From the IMG/VR virus record IMGVR_UViG_3300032223_000580, positions 1 through 32,321 of that record: a DNA stretch of 32,321 nt; one strand, 5' to 3'. This DNA comes from a virus. Positions 7,956-16,908 of this stretch are shown one piece after another (positions within the stretch are counted from its first letter, which is position 1; each line of letters starts with the position of its first letter). The notes beneath the pieces were generated by a model, which had not been told where the DNA came from, made no database searches, and saw nothing but the letters and a program-made list of their open reading frames with translations. A program made the position numbers and the translations under genes.

Positions 7956-8178
7956 CCTTCTTTTCACTCCGATTGGCCGTTATGCGGTTATTGCAGTGGC
8001 CGTCCTGATCATTCTGGGCGGCATCTATTTCAAAATCCGGGCGGATGCAGTGGCCGAAATTGAGGCTGCCGCCACTGCCGATGTTCTTCGGAGGACTGAA
8101 AATGCGGTTCGGGCTGGTGATTCTCTCAAGCTTTCTCCTGACAGGCTGCGCGACCCTGACAGCAACGAAAGAGACTAA
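7945..8178 (+). CDS. Rz-like inner-membrane spanin
   Basis: The 77-aa protein starts within the end of the endolysin gene. It has an N-terminal membrane anchor (about residues 9-26, GRYAVIAVAVLIILGGIY), then a charged periplasmic helix (DAVAEIEAAATADVLRRTENAV) and a hydrophilic end rich in Arg and Asp. This is the topology of lambda Rz, which joins an outer-membrane lipoprotein to disrupt the outer membrane at lysis. Identification rests on topology, position after a lysozyme and the overlapping lipoprotein gene, not on sequence similarity. Confidence 0.7.
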   Translation: MVFSLLFTPIGRYAVIAVAVLIILGGIYFKIRADAVAEIEAAATADVLRRTENAVRAGDSLKLSPDRLRDPDSNERD

Positions 8179-8296
8179 CGGCGCTGTTTGTGATGTTTGG
8201 CAGGATATAACTTGGTCTAAGAAGGACACTGACCAAACCATTACCGAGGTAAAGGTCAATAATGCTCGGCGCGAAGGATGGTGCAAAGGGCGTTAA
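8102..8296 (+). CDS. Rz1-like outer-membrane lipoprotein spanin
   Basis: The 64-aa product starts at the ATG giving MRFGLVILSSFLLTGC. That is a lipoprotein signal with lipobox LTGC, the cysteine being residue 16. The start lies within the Rz-like gene in another frame and the two overlap by 77 bases, the classic overlapping Rz/Rz1 arrangement. An upstream in-frame TTG or ATG would spoil the signal peptide. The mature part contains C.VWQDITWSKKDTDQTI..V..NN..R..WC, a pattern seen in small phage lysis lipoproteins. It probably sits in the outer membrane and binds the Rz partner. Confidence 0.7.
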   Translation: MRFGLVILSSFLLTGCATLTATKETNGAVCDVWQDITWSKKDTDQTITEVKVNNARREGWCKGR

Positions 8297-8299
8297 AAA

Positions 8300-8308
8300 T
8301 GCTATAAC
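8300..8308 (+). promoter_or_regulatory. Possible extended -10 promoter before the virion block
   Basis: TGC-TATAAC in the 35-base gap between the spanin and adaptor genes matches an extended -10 element (TGnTATAAT, five of six). No good -35 is seen. It would give a short leader before the GGAG site at 8320-8323 of the adaptor gene. Confidence 0.3.
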
Positions 8309-8331
8309 AAGGGGATAGCGGAGCTTCTGAA

Positions 8332-9081
8332 ATGACCACCGGACTTTCATATAATGGCACGGTATCTGGCACCACAAGCTATGTGGCCCAGATTTCGACG
8401 ATGGCGGTTGTTGAGCCGACTGATCCGGCATTTCAGATTGTTCTTCCCCAGATGATTACCTATGCCGAGAATCGCATGTATCGCGATCTCGACTTCCTGT
8501 TCACATCAGGGTCTACGACTGCTTACAGCCTAAGTGTAGGTAGCCGGGTATTGAATGTTCAGGCTGATACGTTCCCCTATGGAACCCTTGTAGTCCCAGA
8601 ACAAATCAACGTCATCACCCCCGCAGGGACTTCAAACCCAGATAACGGAACTAGAAACCCGCTTCTCCCTACGACAAAGGAGTTTCTAGATCAGGTTTAT
8701 GGCTCATCCTCATATCAGGATATCCCAAAGTATTGGGTGCCGTTCGATGACTACACCTTCTTAGTTGGCCCATATCCTGACGCAAGTTATACGGTTGAGC
8801 TTGTCGGAACATATCGACCTGCCAGTTTGTCAGCTTCAAACCCGACAACGTTCATTAGCCTTAATTTGCCTGACCTCTTTATCATGGCTTCGATGGTCTA
8901 TGTGAGTGCTTACCAGCGCAACTTTGGCCGTCAAAATGATGATCCTCAAATGGCTCAGAGCTATGAAGGCCAGTATCAAACGCTTTTGAAGGGCGCTGCG
9001 GTCGAAGAAGCCAGAAAGAAATTCGAGGCTGCTGGTTGGTCGTCTCAATCTCCATCTACCTTCGCTACTCCGACACGGTGA
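8332..9081 (+). CDS. Head-tail adaptor-like structural protein
   Basis: The 249-aa protein has a GGAG site eight bases before its ATG. Its helical N-terminus (FQIVLPQMITYAENRMYRDLDF), beta-rich middle and C-terminal four-helix pattern (LNLPDLFIMASMVYVSAYQRNFG, DDPQMAQSYEGQYQTLLKGAAVEEARKKF) match the adaptor proteins of podoviruses such as the SU10 type, which sit between portal and nozzle. The next gene is nozzle-like, which supports the call. Assigned from family knowledge and context; a structure search would settle it. Confidence 0.6.
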   Translation: MTTGLSYNGTVSGTTSYVAQISTMAVVEPTDPAFQIVLPQMITYAENRMYRDLDFLFTSGSTTAYSLSVGSRVLNVQADTFPYGTLVVPEQINVITPAGTSNPDNGTRNPLLPTTKEFLDQVYGSSSYQDIPKYWVPFDDYTFLVGPYPDASYTVELVGTYRPASLSASNPTTFISLNLPDLFIMASMVYVSAYQRNFGRQNDDPQMAQSYEGQYQTLLKGAAVEEARKKFEAAGWSSQSPSTFATPTR

Positions 9082-9087
9082 TAGTCG

Positions 9088-11631
9088 ATGCCTCATGCTT
9101 CATTCAAACTTGTTCCGGGCGTTGACCAGAACAAGACACCTGCGCTCAATGAGGCTGCTATCTCCTATAGCCAGCTTGTGCGGTTTATTTCGGATCGCAC
9201 CCTCGGCGGTCTAATCCAGAAACTTGGCGGTTGGACAAAATATTTTGGCAATAGCATTGGATCAAAAGTTCGTTGCCTTTGGGGTTGGGAAGATACAAAC
9301 GCAAATGCCTACCTTGGCGTTGGCGCAGATGGGATTGCTCCAGCAACTGTTTCTGGTGCTTCTGGAACAGGTTCTGTTGTTACACTTACCCTTTCAACTC
9401 CGTTCAAATTTACGGTTGGAAATTCCATAACAGTTAGTGGAATAATTCCGACAGACTATAATGGATCGTATGTTGTAACTGCATCAACTCTCAATAGTGT
9501 TTCGTATGCAGGTACAGCAACCGCTTCATATGTTTCTGGGGGAACTGTAGCTGGCGGTGGCGGCTCTTTGCTGGTCATCAAAAATTCTACAAAAACATCT
9601 CAAGACATCACTCCACAAACAATATTGCGAAACACAAGTGTGAAGTTTCAAACAACACTTGGGAGCAATCAAGTAACCGTTACAGATATTGGTAGTAACA
9701 CTGACAATTATGATTCGGTGTATATCAAAACTCAGGTAGCTGTTGGGGGCATCGTCCTTTCTGGATTGTATCAAATCTACAATCCCGGAGCGAGTGCGGA
9801 TACTTATTCCATCTATGCCACAGACCTTACGGGTAATCCTGATAATGCTTTGTTCTCAACTGTAGCGTCTCCAATTAACGTTACTGGTGCATCTGGCACG
9901 GGAACATATGCGACTATTAACTTTTCAACATCCTATACGTTTCCAGTTGGCAGCATTGTCAATATCACCGGGATCAATCCATCTGGCTACAATGGCAACT
10001 ATGTCGTTTATTCATCGACATCGACCAGTGTCACATTCTTAAGCACGACAACAACGGCATATGTTTCGGGTGGTTCCATCAATAACTATGGTGATGTTCC
10101 GCTTTACACCGCTACTGCTGGTAGTGACTTCGTGAATGTGACTTTGCCAAATCATAACTTGGATATTGGCCTGTCGTTCCCTGTTCTTGTATCGACCACA
10201 ATTGGTGACACAGGGATTACTTTGTTTGGGAATTACATCGTCACTGATGTTGTTTCGAGCAGCGTGTTTACAATTTCAGCTTCAACATCTGCTGCGGCAG
10301 GATCGACTGTTCTGAAAGCTTATGAGAATGGCGGTCAGGTTCAATTTCTGTATTATAACGGTCTTGGTCCTATCCCGCAGGGAACTGGTTACGGCATCAA
10401 TGCCTATGGTGTTGGCGGATACGGCACTGGTACGGCTCCTACAGCCAATACTGGAACTGCTATTAACGCGATTGATTGGACTCTTGATAACTGGGGCGAA
10501 ACGCTGATCGCATGTCCTCTTAATGGACCCATTTATCAATGGAACCCGACAAGCGGTAACGTCATTGCGCTTGTCATTCCAGAAGCGCCGCCGATCAATT
10601 CAGGCATGTTTGTTGCTATGCCGCAGCGGCAAATCATTACATGGGGATCGACATACACTGGCGTTCAAGACCCGATGCAGGTGCGTTGGTGCGATGTCGA
10701 TAATTATAATTCTTGGATTTCGCAAATTGGCAATCAAGCTGGTGGCTATCGTATCCCTAAAGGATCACGCATCGTTCAAGGAATCCAAGCTGGTCAACAA
10801 GGTCTGCTTTGGACTGATCTTGGCCTCTGGGCCATGCAATACGTTGGGTTGCCATATGTTTACCAATTCAACGAACTTGGTACAGGTTGCGGCTTGATTG
10901 GCAGAAAAGCTGCTGGCTCAATGGCTGGCACTGTTTATTGGATGGGACAAAGCCAATTCTATAAACTTTCTGGGAATGGTGTTGAGCCAATTCGCTGCCC
11001 AATCTGGGATGTTATCTTCCAAGACATTGATCCAAATGCGCTTGATCGTATTCGCTTTGGCGCTAATTCGCGATTTGGTGAAATTCGCTGGGACTTCCCA
11101 ACAAAAGCGAATGGTGGCGAAGTTAGTCATTACGTCAAATATAATGTCTGGCTCGACCAATGGGATTTTGGCGCAAATAGTACCGAAAATCCGTATGTTT
11201 CCCGCACGGCATGGACCAATGAATCTGTCCTTGGTCCGCCAATCGGTGCTGGAACAAATAACTATATTTATCAGCACGAAACATCGACTGATGCTGATGG
11301 AACGCCGATGTATTCATCGTTCCAGACAGGTTATTTTGTTCTGAATGATGCAGATGTAAAAACGTTTATTGATCAAGTTTGGCCTGATATGAAATGGGGC
11401 TATTATGATGGCAATCAAACGGCTAACATAAAGCTCACATTCTATACGGCTGACTATCCCGGTCAGACACCGAATGCGTATGGTCCGTATACCTTGACCC
11501 AAGCCACAACTTATGTGACCCCACGTTTTAGGGGTCGTTTGGTTTCCATTAAAATTGAAAGCCAAGATATCGGGTCATTTTGGAGACTTGGTAACATGCG
11601 CTATCGATTCCAAATTGACGGGAAATACTAA
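9088..11631 (+). CDS. Nozzle / DNA-stabilisation-like tail protein with duplicated beta insert
   Basis: This large 847-aa beta-rich protein follows the adaptor gene directly. Residues 1-80 contain the N-terminal start of the fold, ending in a WGWED motif. Two related inserts (9346-9549 and 9877-10080) share the pattern TGASGTG....F.T.Y.F.VG....ITGI.P..YNG.YVV and look like surface decoration domains. The C-terminal 350 residues have Trp/Gly-rich blades (MPQRQIITWGSTYTGVQDP, GLLWTDLGLWAMQYVG, GTVYWMGQSQFYKLSG) and end FWRLGNMRYRFQIDGKY. This resembles the beta-propeller of P22 gp10 and SU10-type nozzle proteins, which close the tail after packaging. Exact orthology is uncertain. Confidence 0.6.
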   Translation: MPHASFKLVPGVDQNKTPALNEAAISYSQLVRFISDRTLGGLIQKLGGWTKYFGNSIGSKVRCLWGWEDTNANAYLGVGADGIAPATVSGASGTGSVVTLTLSTPFKFTVGNSITVSGIIPTDYNGSYVVTASTLNSVSYAGTATASYVSGGTVAGGGGSLLVIKNSTKTSQDITPQTILRNTSVKFQTTLGSNQVTVTDIGSNTDNYDSVYIKTQVAVGGIVLSGLYQIYNPGASADTYSIYATDLTGNPDNALFSTVASPINVTGASGTGTYATINFSTSYTFPVGSIVNITGINPSGYNGNYVVYSSTSTSVTFLSTTTTAYVSGGSINNYGDVPLYTATAGSDFVNVTLPNHNLDIGLSFPVLVSTTIGDTGITLFGNYIVTDVVSSSVFTISASTSAAAGSTVLKAYENGGQVQFLYYNGLGPIPQGTGYGINAYGVGGYGTGTAPTANTGTAINAIDWTLDNWGETLIACPLNGPIYQWNPTSGNVIALVIPEAPPINSGMFVAMPQRQIITWGSTYTGVQDPMQVRWCDVDNYNSWISQIGNQAGGYRIPKGSRIVQGIQAGQQGLLWTDLGLWAMQYVGLPYVYQFNELGTGCGLIGRKAAGSMAGTVYWMGQSQFYKLSGNGVEPIRCPIWDVIFQDIDPNALDRIRFGANSRFGEIRWDFPTKANGGEVSHYVKYNVWLDQWDFGANSTENPYVSRTAWTNESVLGPPIGAGTNNYIYQHETSTDADGTPMYSSFQTGYFVLNDADVKTFIDQVWPDMKWGYYDGNQTANIKLTFYTADYPGQTPNAYGPYTLTQATTYVTPRFRGRLVSIKIESQDIGSFWRLGNMRYRFQIDGKY
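9346..10080 (+). repeat. Two diverged 204-base direct repeats in the nozzle-like gene
   Basis: The copies lie at 9346-9549 and 9877-10080. Both are 204 bases, in frame, and end in a YVSGG turn. They encode a domain of about 68 residues with alternating beta strands, plausibly an Ig-like or similar decoration fold that was duplicated. Confidence 0.75.
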
Positions 11632-11987
11632 TGGCTGCGTCCCTTGATGACATCCTAACCACGCAAAAAAATGGCGTTGTTGCGATTAACAATTTGTCAC
11701 AAGCAAATTTAAAGACTTACGGGACAATAACTTCAGTTACTGTCAACACAACAACATCAATAGCATCGGGAACAGGATATATAGTTAATTTTGCAGTTGT
11801 TGTAGCTGGGACTACTCCCGGTCTTATTTACGACAGCGCATCTGCCTCTACTACACCAGCGAATAAAACTCTTTGTGCGGCACCAAATACTATTGGCGTC
11901 TATCAAACTGGGCAGTTTTTTACATCTGGTCTGGTTATTGTTCCGGGGACGGGACAATCAATCAATATCACCTATTCAATGGGTTAA
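11631..11987 (+). CDS. Small beta-rich virion protein, unknown function
   Basis: The 118-aa protein is coupled to the nozzle-like gene by TAATG. The N-terminus MAASLDDILTTQKNGVVAINNLSQ is helical. The remainder is Thr/Ser/Val-rich beta (GTITSVTVNTTTSIASG, VIVPGTGQSINITYSMG). I recall the SLDDIL..QKNGVVAIN start from unannotated metagenomic phage proteins beside adaptor or nozzle genes. It may be a minor capsid or tail decoration. No enzyme motif is seen. Confidence 0.55.
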   Translation: MAASLDDILTTQKNGVVAINNLSQANLKTYGTITSVTVNTTTSIASGTGYIVNFAVVVAGTTPGLIYDSASASTTPANKTLCAAPNTIGVYQTGQFFTSGLVIVPGTGQSINITYSMG

Positions 11988-11990
11988 GCC

Positions 11991-12581
11991 ATGCCACTCA
12001 AAAAAGGTTCTTCCCAGACAACGGTAGGCTCCAATATCAGTGAGCTTGTTCATTCTGACCGCCCTCAAAAACAAGCGATTGCTATCGCATTGAAGACTGC
12101 AAGAGAAACAAAGGCGTCAGGCGGAGCGCCCTTTTTTGGGTCGCCCTCTGCGGCTCAGGGAGCAAAAGTTCATGTCGGCCCAATCCACAGTCCTGTTGCC
12201 GGGAGGACCGACCACCTTCCTATGCACGTTCCTTCTGGTGCTTACGTTATCCCAGCCGACATCATCTCTGCGATGGGTGAGGGGAACACGATGGCCGGGT
12301 TCCGGGTGGCGAACTCCATCTTTAGCCCAGTACCCGGCTTGAAGGGTATGCCCGGATCAGATGCCCAGCTCGGCCTTCCGGGTAAGGCTGAAGGTGGCTC
12401 TCTTGGTGCGGTTCCTATTGTAGCCGCTGGCGGCGAATATGTTATTCACCCCGATGATGTGACCCGCATCGGGAGTGGTAGTATGGATACGGGCCATCAA
12501 ATCTTGGATGCTTTTGTCAAAAAGATGCGGGCTAAGACCGTAGATACTTTGAAGAAGCTTCCGCCACCAAAAAAGGACTAG
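11991..12581 (+). CDS. Conserved phage structural-region protein
   Basis: The 196-aa protein begins MPLKKGSSQTTVGSNISELV and includes the recurring phage motif RPQKQAIAIALKTAR near residues 26-40. The middle has VPSGAYVIPADIISAMGEGNT and a second similar turn, VAAGGEYVIHPDDVTRIG, so the protein carries two copies of an A/SGxYVIxxDD-type motif. A Lys/Pro-rich tail ends it. I recognise the pattern from other phages, where the function is unassigned. It sits between small virion genes, so a packaged or scaffold role is possible. Confidence 0.55.
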   Translation: MPLKKGSSQTTVGSNISELVHSDRPQKQAIAIALKTARETKASGGAPFFGSPSAAQGAKVHVGPIHSPVAGRTDHLPMHVPSGAYVIPADIISAMGEGNTMAGFRVANSIFSPVPGLKGMPGSDAQLGLPGKAEGGSLGAVPIVAAGGEYVIHPDDVTRIGSGSMDTGHQILDAFVKKMRAKTVDTLKKLPPPKKD

Positions 12582-12588
12582 GGGAAGC

Positions 12589-13074
12589 ATGTCCGAAGAA
12601 ATTGAAATTCGAATTGGTACGCCTGAAGACCTCGACGCAGTGATGGAAATTGCGGTCGATATGTGGGACGAGTTGGGCATTGTTCCGGCCTCTGTCCAAA
12701 AGATTTTGGGAGAGGTTTGGGAAGCCCTCCACCAACAGAATGGTTTGATTGGGATTATTGGGCAGCCAGATGGCCGAATTGAGGGGGGTGTCCTACTCAG
12801 GATCGGTTCTATGTGGTATAGTGATGAGCGGGTTCTGGAAGAGCGTGGTATCTTTATCCATCGCGATTTCAGGTCTTCAAAAGGTGGAAGGGCTAGGCGT
12901 CTTTGCGAGTTCTCAAAAGACACTGCCGATGCTCTAGGTATCCCGCTGGTTATTGGGGTTCTCTCTAATGACCGAACGGAAGCTAAGGCCCGTTTGTATG
13001 AGCGGCAATTTGGGAAACCCAGTGGGGCGTTTTTCCTTTACGGCGGAACAACCGGGTCTATGAGGGATCAATAA
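12589..13074 (+). CDS. GNAT-type N-acetyltransferase-like protein
   Basis: The 161-aa protein has an AGGGGA site before the ATG. The first strand and helix (IEIRIGTPEDLDAVMEIAVDMW), a central strand turn (RIEGGVLLRIG) and the acetyl-CoA loop and helix around residues 95-107 (RSSKGGRARRLCEF) match the GNAT fold. The later GIPLVIGVL strand and the RLYERQFG helix also fit. The acceptor is unknown. It lies between virion genes, so it may modify a host or virion protein, or have been recruited as a structural piece. The fold call is fairly secure; activity is inferred. Confidence 0.6.
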   Translation: MSEEIEIRIGTPEDLDAVMEIAVDMWDELGIVPASVQKILGEVWEALHQQNGLIGIIGQPDGRIEGGVLLRIGSMWYSDERVLEERGIFIHRDFRSSKGGRARRLCEFSKDTADALGIPLVIGVLSNDRTEAKARLYERQFGKPSGAFFLYGGTTGSMRDQ

Positions 13075-13075
13075 T

Positions 13076-16000
13076 ATGTGCGGCGGAACATCAACCACTA
13101 CGCAATCAGTATCCATCCCGCCAGAGGTTCTGGCTCGGTATAATGCTGTCAATGCTCGTGCTGAGAATGTCGCCAACACCCCTTTCCAACCATATACAGG
13201 CCAGTTCGTAGCTGGCCTGACTCCTACTCAACAGGCTGGTATTGCCGGAACTTCGGCAGCTGCCAATGCAGCGCAGCCCTATTATCAGGCAGCAACAGGC
13301 TTGACCCTTTCGGGGGCGCAGGATGTTGGCCCTCTGACACAGGGCCAGATTGCCTATTACCAGAACCCTTTCACGCAGTCCGTTGTTGACCCCACCCTCA
13401 AGGCTCTTCAGCAGCAGCAGGGTCAGGAACGCTCTCAGCTGGCATCGACCGCTATTCGTTCTGGTGCATATGGCGGCGACCGTGCTGGCCTTGAACGCGC
13501 TAATTTGGCTCGTCAGCAGACCCTAGGCACGTCTCAGGCTATCTCGCCTTTGTTTGCCCAAAGTTATCAGTCGGCTGTGAATACCGCACAGGGCCAACAG
13601 GGCGTTGTGGCGCAAGATTTGGCTCGTCGTATGCAAGCCGGACAGGCGGTTGCTGGCCTTGGTACGGGCGCTCAACAGGCAGCTCTTCAAGGTGCGGCAG
13701 CCCAGCTTCAGGCTGGTACAGCAGAGCAGCAGACCCAACAGGCTGACCTTACGGCCCGTTATCAGCAGTTCCTTCAGGAGCGTGGCTATCCGTTCCAAGT
13801 GGCTCAGTTCCTCGCTAATATCGCGATGGGAACGGGCGCTTTGTCTGGTTCTACTACGACCACTCAACAGCCGTCTTCGTTCTTCTCTGACCGTCGTCTC
13901 AAGCACGATGTGAAGCAGATTGGTAAGACCAATGATGGGCTGCCGATCTATAGCTTCAAGTATAACGGCGACGATAAGACCCAGATCGGTCTTATGGCGC
14001 AGGACGTTGAGAAGAAGAAGCCACAAGCAGTTGGCCTCGCGGCTGGCTATAAGACTGTTGATTACGACAAGGCCACAGAAGGCTCTGAGCGTAAGGGCAA
14101 GTGGTCTGGCGGCGGCCTTGATCCGAACTCGATGGGCGGCGCTGTCACCCCTGATATGCAGGGCGAGGCTTTTGCCCGTGGTGGCTACGCTACTGGCGGT
14201 ATTGGCCTTGGCGGCGGTCTGCTCGATAGCACAGATTTAGGTTCTATCCTTGCTATGCAAAAACAGGCTCTTGGCCCATTTGCTCAGGCAGGTCTTTATA
14301 GCGGCTCGGCTCAACAGAACCCAATGGGCGGGAAAAGTATTGTTCCGGCAGCTACGCTTCCAGTTGCAAGAATGATTACGGCTGGTTCAACTCCAAAAGC
14401 CCCACAAAGCGGCCTCAGCAATGTTCTTCAGGGTGCCGACACGGCTGATAAGCTTGGAAAAGCATGGGATGTTGGCGAAAAAGGCATTAATAAGCTTCGC
14501 GATTGGACGAAATCTTCGCCCGGAGATAACCTTACACCTACCCCAGATGATATGAAAAATATTCCGCTCCCTGTTCCTCGTCCTGAAGGAATGGCTCGTG
14601 GCGGTTTTGCTGCTGGTGGCAATGATGATGAAAGCCTACCCGGCGTTGGCAGCGATACAATGCCCGGTGGCGGTGACGACGTTCTTGAAGGTGTGGTTAA
14701 GGCTGGCCAGCAAAAAACTCAAAACCTTCCAAAGCCGGGCGACGCTCCAAAGCCTTCTCAGGGACTTGGCGGCGATCTGAAAGACATCGCGGGTCTTATC
14801 GGTGCAGGTAAAACATTGGCCAGCGCAGGTTCTGCTGCGATGGAATATCTGCCAATGATCCTTGCTCCTCTTGGCCTTAATGCAGGTGGCGTTGCCTCTC
14901 GTAAGGGATATGCGGGTAAGGACGGCGAAAGCGGCGCTGTAATCGATGATTCGGCACCTTCTGGCCCATCTGATGAAGATGTCGATTACCTTGCTCGTAC
15001 CATGCTTCGTGAAGCTGGTGGCGAAGGTGAGCGTGGCATGACGGCTGTTGGCCATGTTGTCCGCAATCGTCTTCAGTCAGGAGATTACGGGGATAATGTT
15101 AAGAGCATCGTCACAGCTCCAAAACAATTTACTCCTTGGAACCCTGATCTGGCAGGGACAAAGGCTGACCCACGCCTGATCGACACAGAAACGCCCGGTT
15201 ATAAGACAGCAGCGGCTCTCGCCCGTGGCGTTCTTAATAATGAACTTGAAGACCCGACGGGTGGCGCAACGCATTTTGCCAATGTCAAAACCGTTTTGGC
15301 AGATCGCGCAAAGCAGGGCCTTGGTCTTCAGGACTGGCTCTCAAATATGTTGAAGTCACCTGACGTTGTTCAGATCGGCGGCCATACATTTGGCAAGGCT
15401 GATGCTAGCCGTGCAATGGCTTATACAGATCAGGGACAGGCACGTTCTGCGGCATCTGATGCGATTGACCGCAGCACAAGTGGGCAGCCATCTGGTGGTG
15501 TTGCTGGACCTGTGTATGCATCTAAGTTAGCCGAATATCTGCCTTCGAGGCCTGTCGTGCGTGATGGAAAACAGGTGGAAGAGGTCGATCTCAAGCGTAC
15601 ATTGATCCCGCTTTTGACGGGTCTCGGCGCTATGGGTGCTTCGCCTAGCCGATACTTTGGTGGAGCATTGCTGCAAGGTCTTGGAGCTGGCGCTCAGTCT
15701 TACGCGAACCTTGAGAAGCAGCAGCAGGACATCGAAGAAAGCAAAGCCCGTGAACAACAGGGTCTTGCATCTGCAGCTGAGATTATTAATCGCGCCCACC
15801 GCGATACTCCTGCTGGGTATACGTTGGTCGGGTTTGATCGTGTCACCAAGATGCCGATCTATGTTCCGATGGATCGCCTTATCCAATATGGTAAGACAAC
15901 GCCTGATGTCGTTACCCGCCGTCCGGGTGATACGACACGCATTGCCCCACCCGCTAAGATTGAAGGCACCCCGCTGGCTCCTCCAGAGGCTCCAAAAGCT

Positions 16001-16906
16001 CCTACGGCTCCAGCCCCTGCTGCTCCCATTGCGACAGATGGCTCTAGTACTCTTGATATTAAGAAGCCAGCACCTGTTATTCAGTCTCCAATTGTTCTTG
16101 GGCCTGAAGATAAACCTTACACATGGGATGTGGCTCTTCCGAAGCAGCTTGAAGACAGCCTGACAGGTGCGTCTGATGAGAATGGCCGCAATCTGTGGAC
16201 GCGTTTGGCGTCTACCCCAGACCAGCGTGAACTTGCTCAAGCACAAACTTTAAAAACTCAGACTGAGACAAACGAAGCCATTAAGGATGCTGCTGCTCGT
16301 ACTGTGAGCCGTAACCAGATCGGTGTTGGTCTTGGCCAAATTCCTGAAACTGGCGCTTTGGCATCAGGCGCGGGCAATGCATTCCGTACAGAGCTGGCCA
16401 ACGTCTACAATACGCTTTTGAATGTCAGCAAGAGTGACAAAGAACGTGTTGATCCAGCGGCTGTTTCGGCCAATGAGATCATCCAAAAAATTAACACTCT
16501 TGGTGCAGTTAAGGCTGAATCTGCTGCGGGTCTTCGCGCTGCATCTATCGCAAATGCTATTAACTCTGCGTCCCCATCTGGAAACCTGACCAAAAACTCT
16601 CAATCTGAAATTCTTGCGGCAATGTATGTCGAGGATCAGAAAGAGAAAGATTTTGCTCGGTTCTATTCGAAATATGTTGCCAAGGGTGGAACGGGATATG
16701 GCGCTCGTGAGCAATTTGATCGCATGACTGCTGGTCAATATGAGCAAGATCGCGCTGCCATGAAAAAGATGATCGGCACTCAGTTCGATAAGGGTGGTCG
16801 TAAGTTCAATCATGTTGAGCTTCTGACCAAGGCCCCAGAACGTGCGCGTGAGATCGATAAGATGTATAATCGTCCGGGTCTTTCTCGTTACGTTATCGGT
16901 GGCTAA
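13076..16906 (+). CDS. Giant virion protein with S74-like segment and SleB-type wall hydrolase
   Basis: The 1276-aa protein starts MCGGTSTTTQ. Residues 1-260 are Ala/Gln-rich helical (phage pattern VLARYNAVNARAENVA..PFQPY...FVAGLTPTQQAG). At 271-335 is an S74-like block: SDRRLKHDVKQIG, then IGLMAQDVE and YKTVDYDKA. Gly-rich linkers follow. At about 633-790 is a SleB-type cell-wall hydrolase: LARTMLREAGGEGERGMTAVGHVVRNRL with the likely catalytic Glu, and GGATHFAN. The C-terminal half has a Pro/Ala-rich linker and helical segments. The likely role is injection with the genome and local opening of peptidoglycan. The combination of S74 and SleB inside a long protein is unusual, and whether S74 self-cleaves here is unknown. 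Confidence 0.7.
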   Translation: MCGGTSTTTQSVSIPPEVLARYNAVNARAENVANTPFQPYTGQFVAGLTPTQQAGIAGTSAAANAAQPYYQAATGLTLSGAQDVGPLTQGQIAYYQNPFTQSVVDPTLKALQQQQGQERSQLASTAIRSGAYGGDRAGLERANLARQQTLGTSQAISPLFAQSYQSAVNTAQGQQGVVAQDLARRMQAGQAVAGLGTGAQQAALQGAAAQLQAGTAEQQTQQADLTARYQQFLQERGYPFQVAQFLANIAMGTGALSGSTTTTQQPSSFFSDRRLKHDVKQIGKTNDGLPIYSFKYNGDDKTQIGLMAQDVEKKKPQAVGLAAGYKTVDYDKATEGSERKGKWSGGGLDPNSMGGAVTPDMQGEAFARGGYATGGIGLGGGLLDSTDLGSILAMQKQALGPFAQAGLYSGSAQQNPMGGKSIVPAATLPVARMITAGSTPKAPQSGLSNVLQGADTADKLGKAWDVGEKGINKLRDWTKSSPGDNLTPTPDDMKNIPLPVPRPEGMARGGFAAGGNDDESLPGVGSDTMPGGGDDVLEGVVKAGQQKTQNLPKPGDAPKPSQGLGGDLKDIAGLIGAGKTLASAGSAAMEYLPMILAPLGLNAGGVASRKGYAGKDGESGAVIDDSAPSGPSDEDVDYLARTMLREAGGEGERGMTAVGHVVRNRLQSGDYGDNVKSIVTAPKQFTPWNPDLAGTKADPRLIDTETPGYKTAAALARGVLNNELEDPTGGATHFANVKTVLADRAKQGLGLQDWLSNMLKSPDVVQIGGHTFGKADASRAMAYTDQGQARSAASDAIDRSTSGQPSGGVAGPVYASKLAEYLPSRPVVRDGKQVEEVDLKRTLIPLLTGLGAMGASPSRYFGGALLQGLGAGAQSYANLEKQQQDIEESKAREQQGLASAAEIINRAHRDTPAGYTLVGFDRVTKMPIYVPMDRLIQYGKTTPDVVTRRPGDTTRIAPPAKIEGTPLAPPEAPKAPTAPAPAAPIATDGSSTLDIKKPAPVIQSPIVLGPEDKPYTWDVALPKQLEDSLTGASDENGRNLWTRLASTPDQRELAQAQTLKTQTETNEAIKDAAARTVSRNQIGVGLGQIPETGALASGAGNAFRTELANVYNTLLNVSKSDKERVDPAAVSANEIIQKINTLGAVKAESAAGLRAASIANAINSASPSGNLTKNSQSEILAAMYVEDQKEKDFARFYSKYVAKGGTGYGAREQFDRMTAGQYEQDRAAMKKMIGTQFDKGGRKFNHVELLTKAPERAREIDKMYNRPGLSRYVIGG

Positions 16907-16908
16907 TC

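Noticed and set aside
8045-8101. Longer N-terminus for the Rz1-like lipoprotein
   Set aside because: It would put a Pro/Leu-rich stretch before the signal peptide and hide the LTGC lipobox; the internal ATG at 8102 gives a proper lipoprotein signal.
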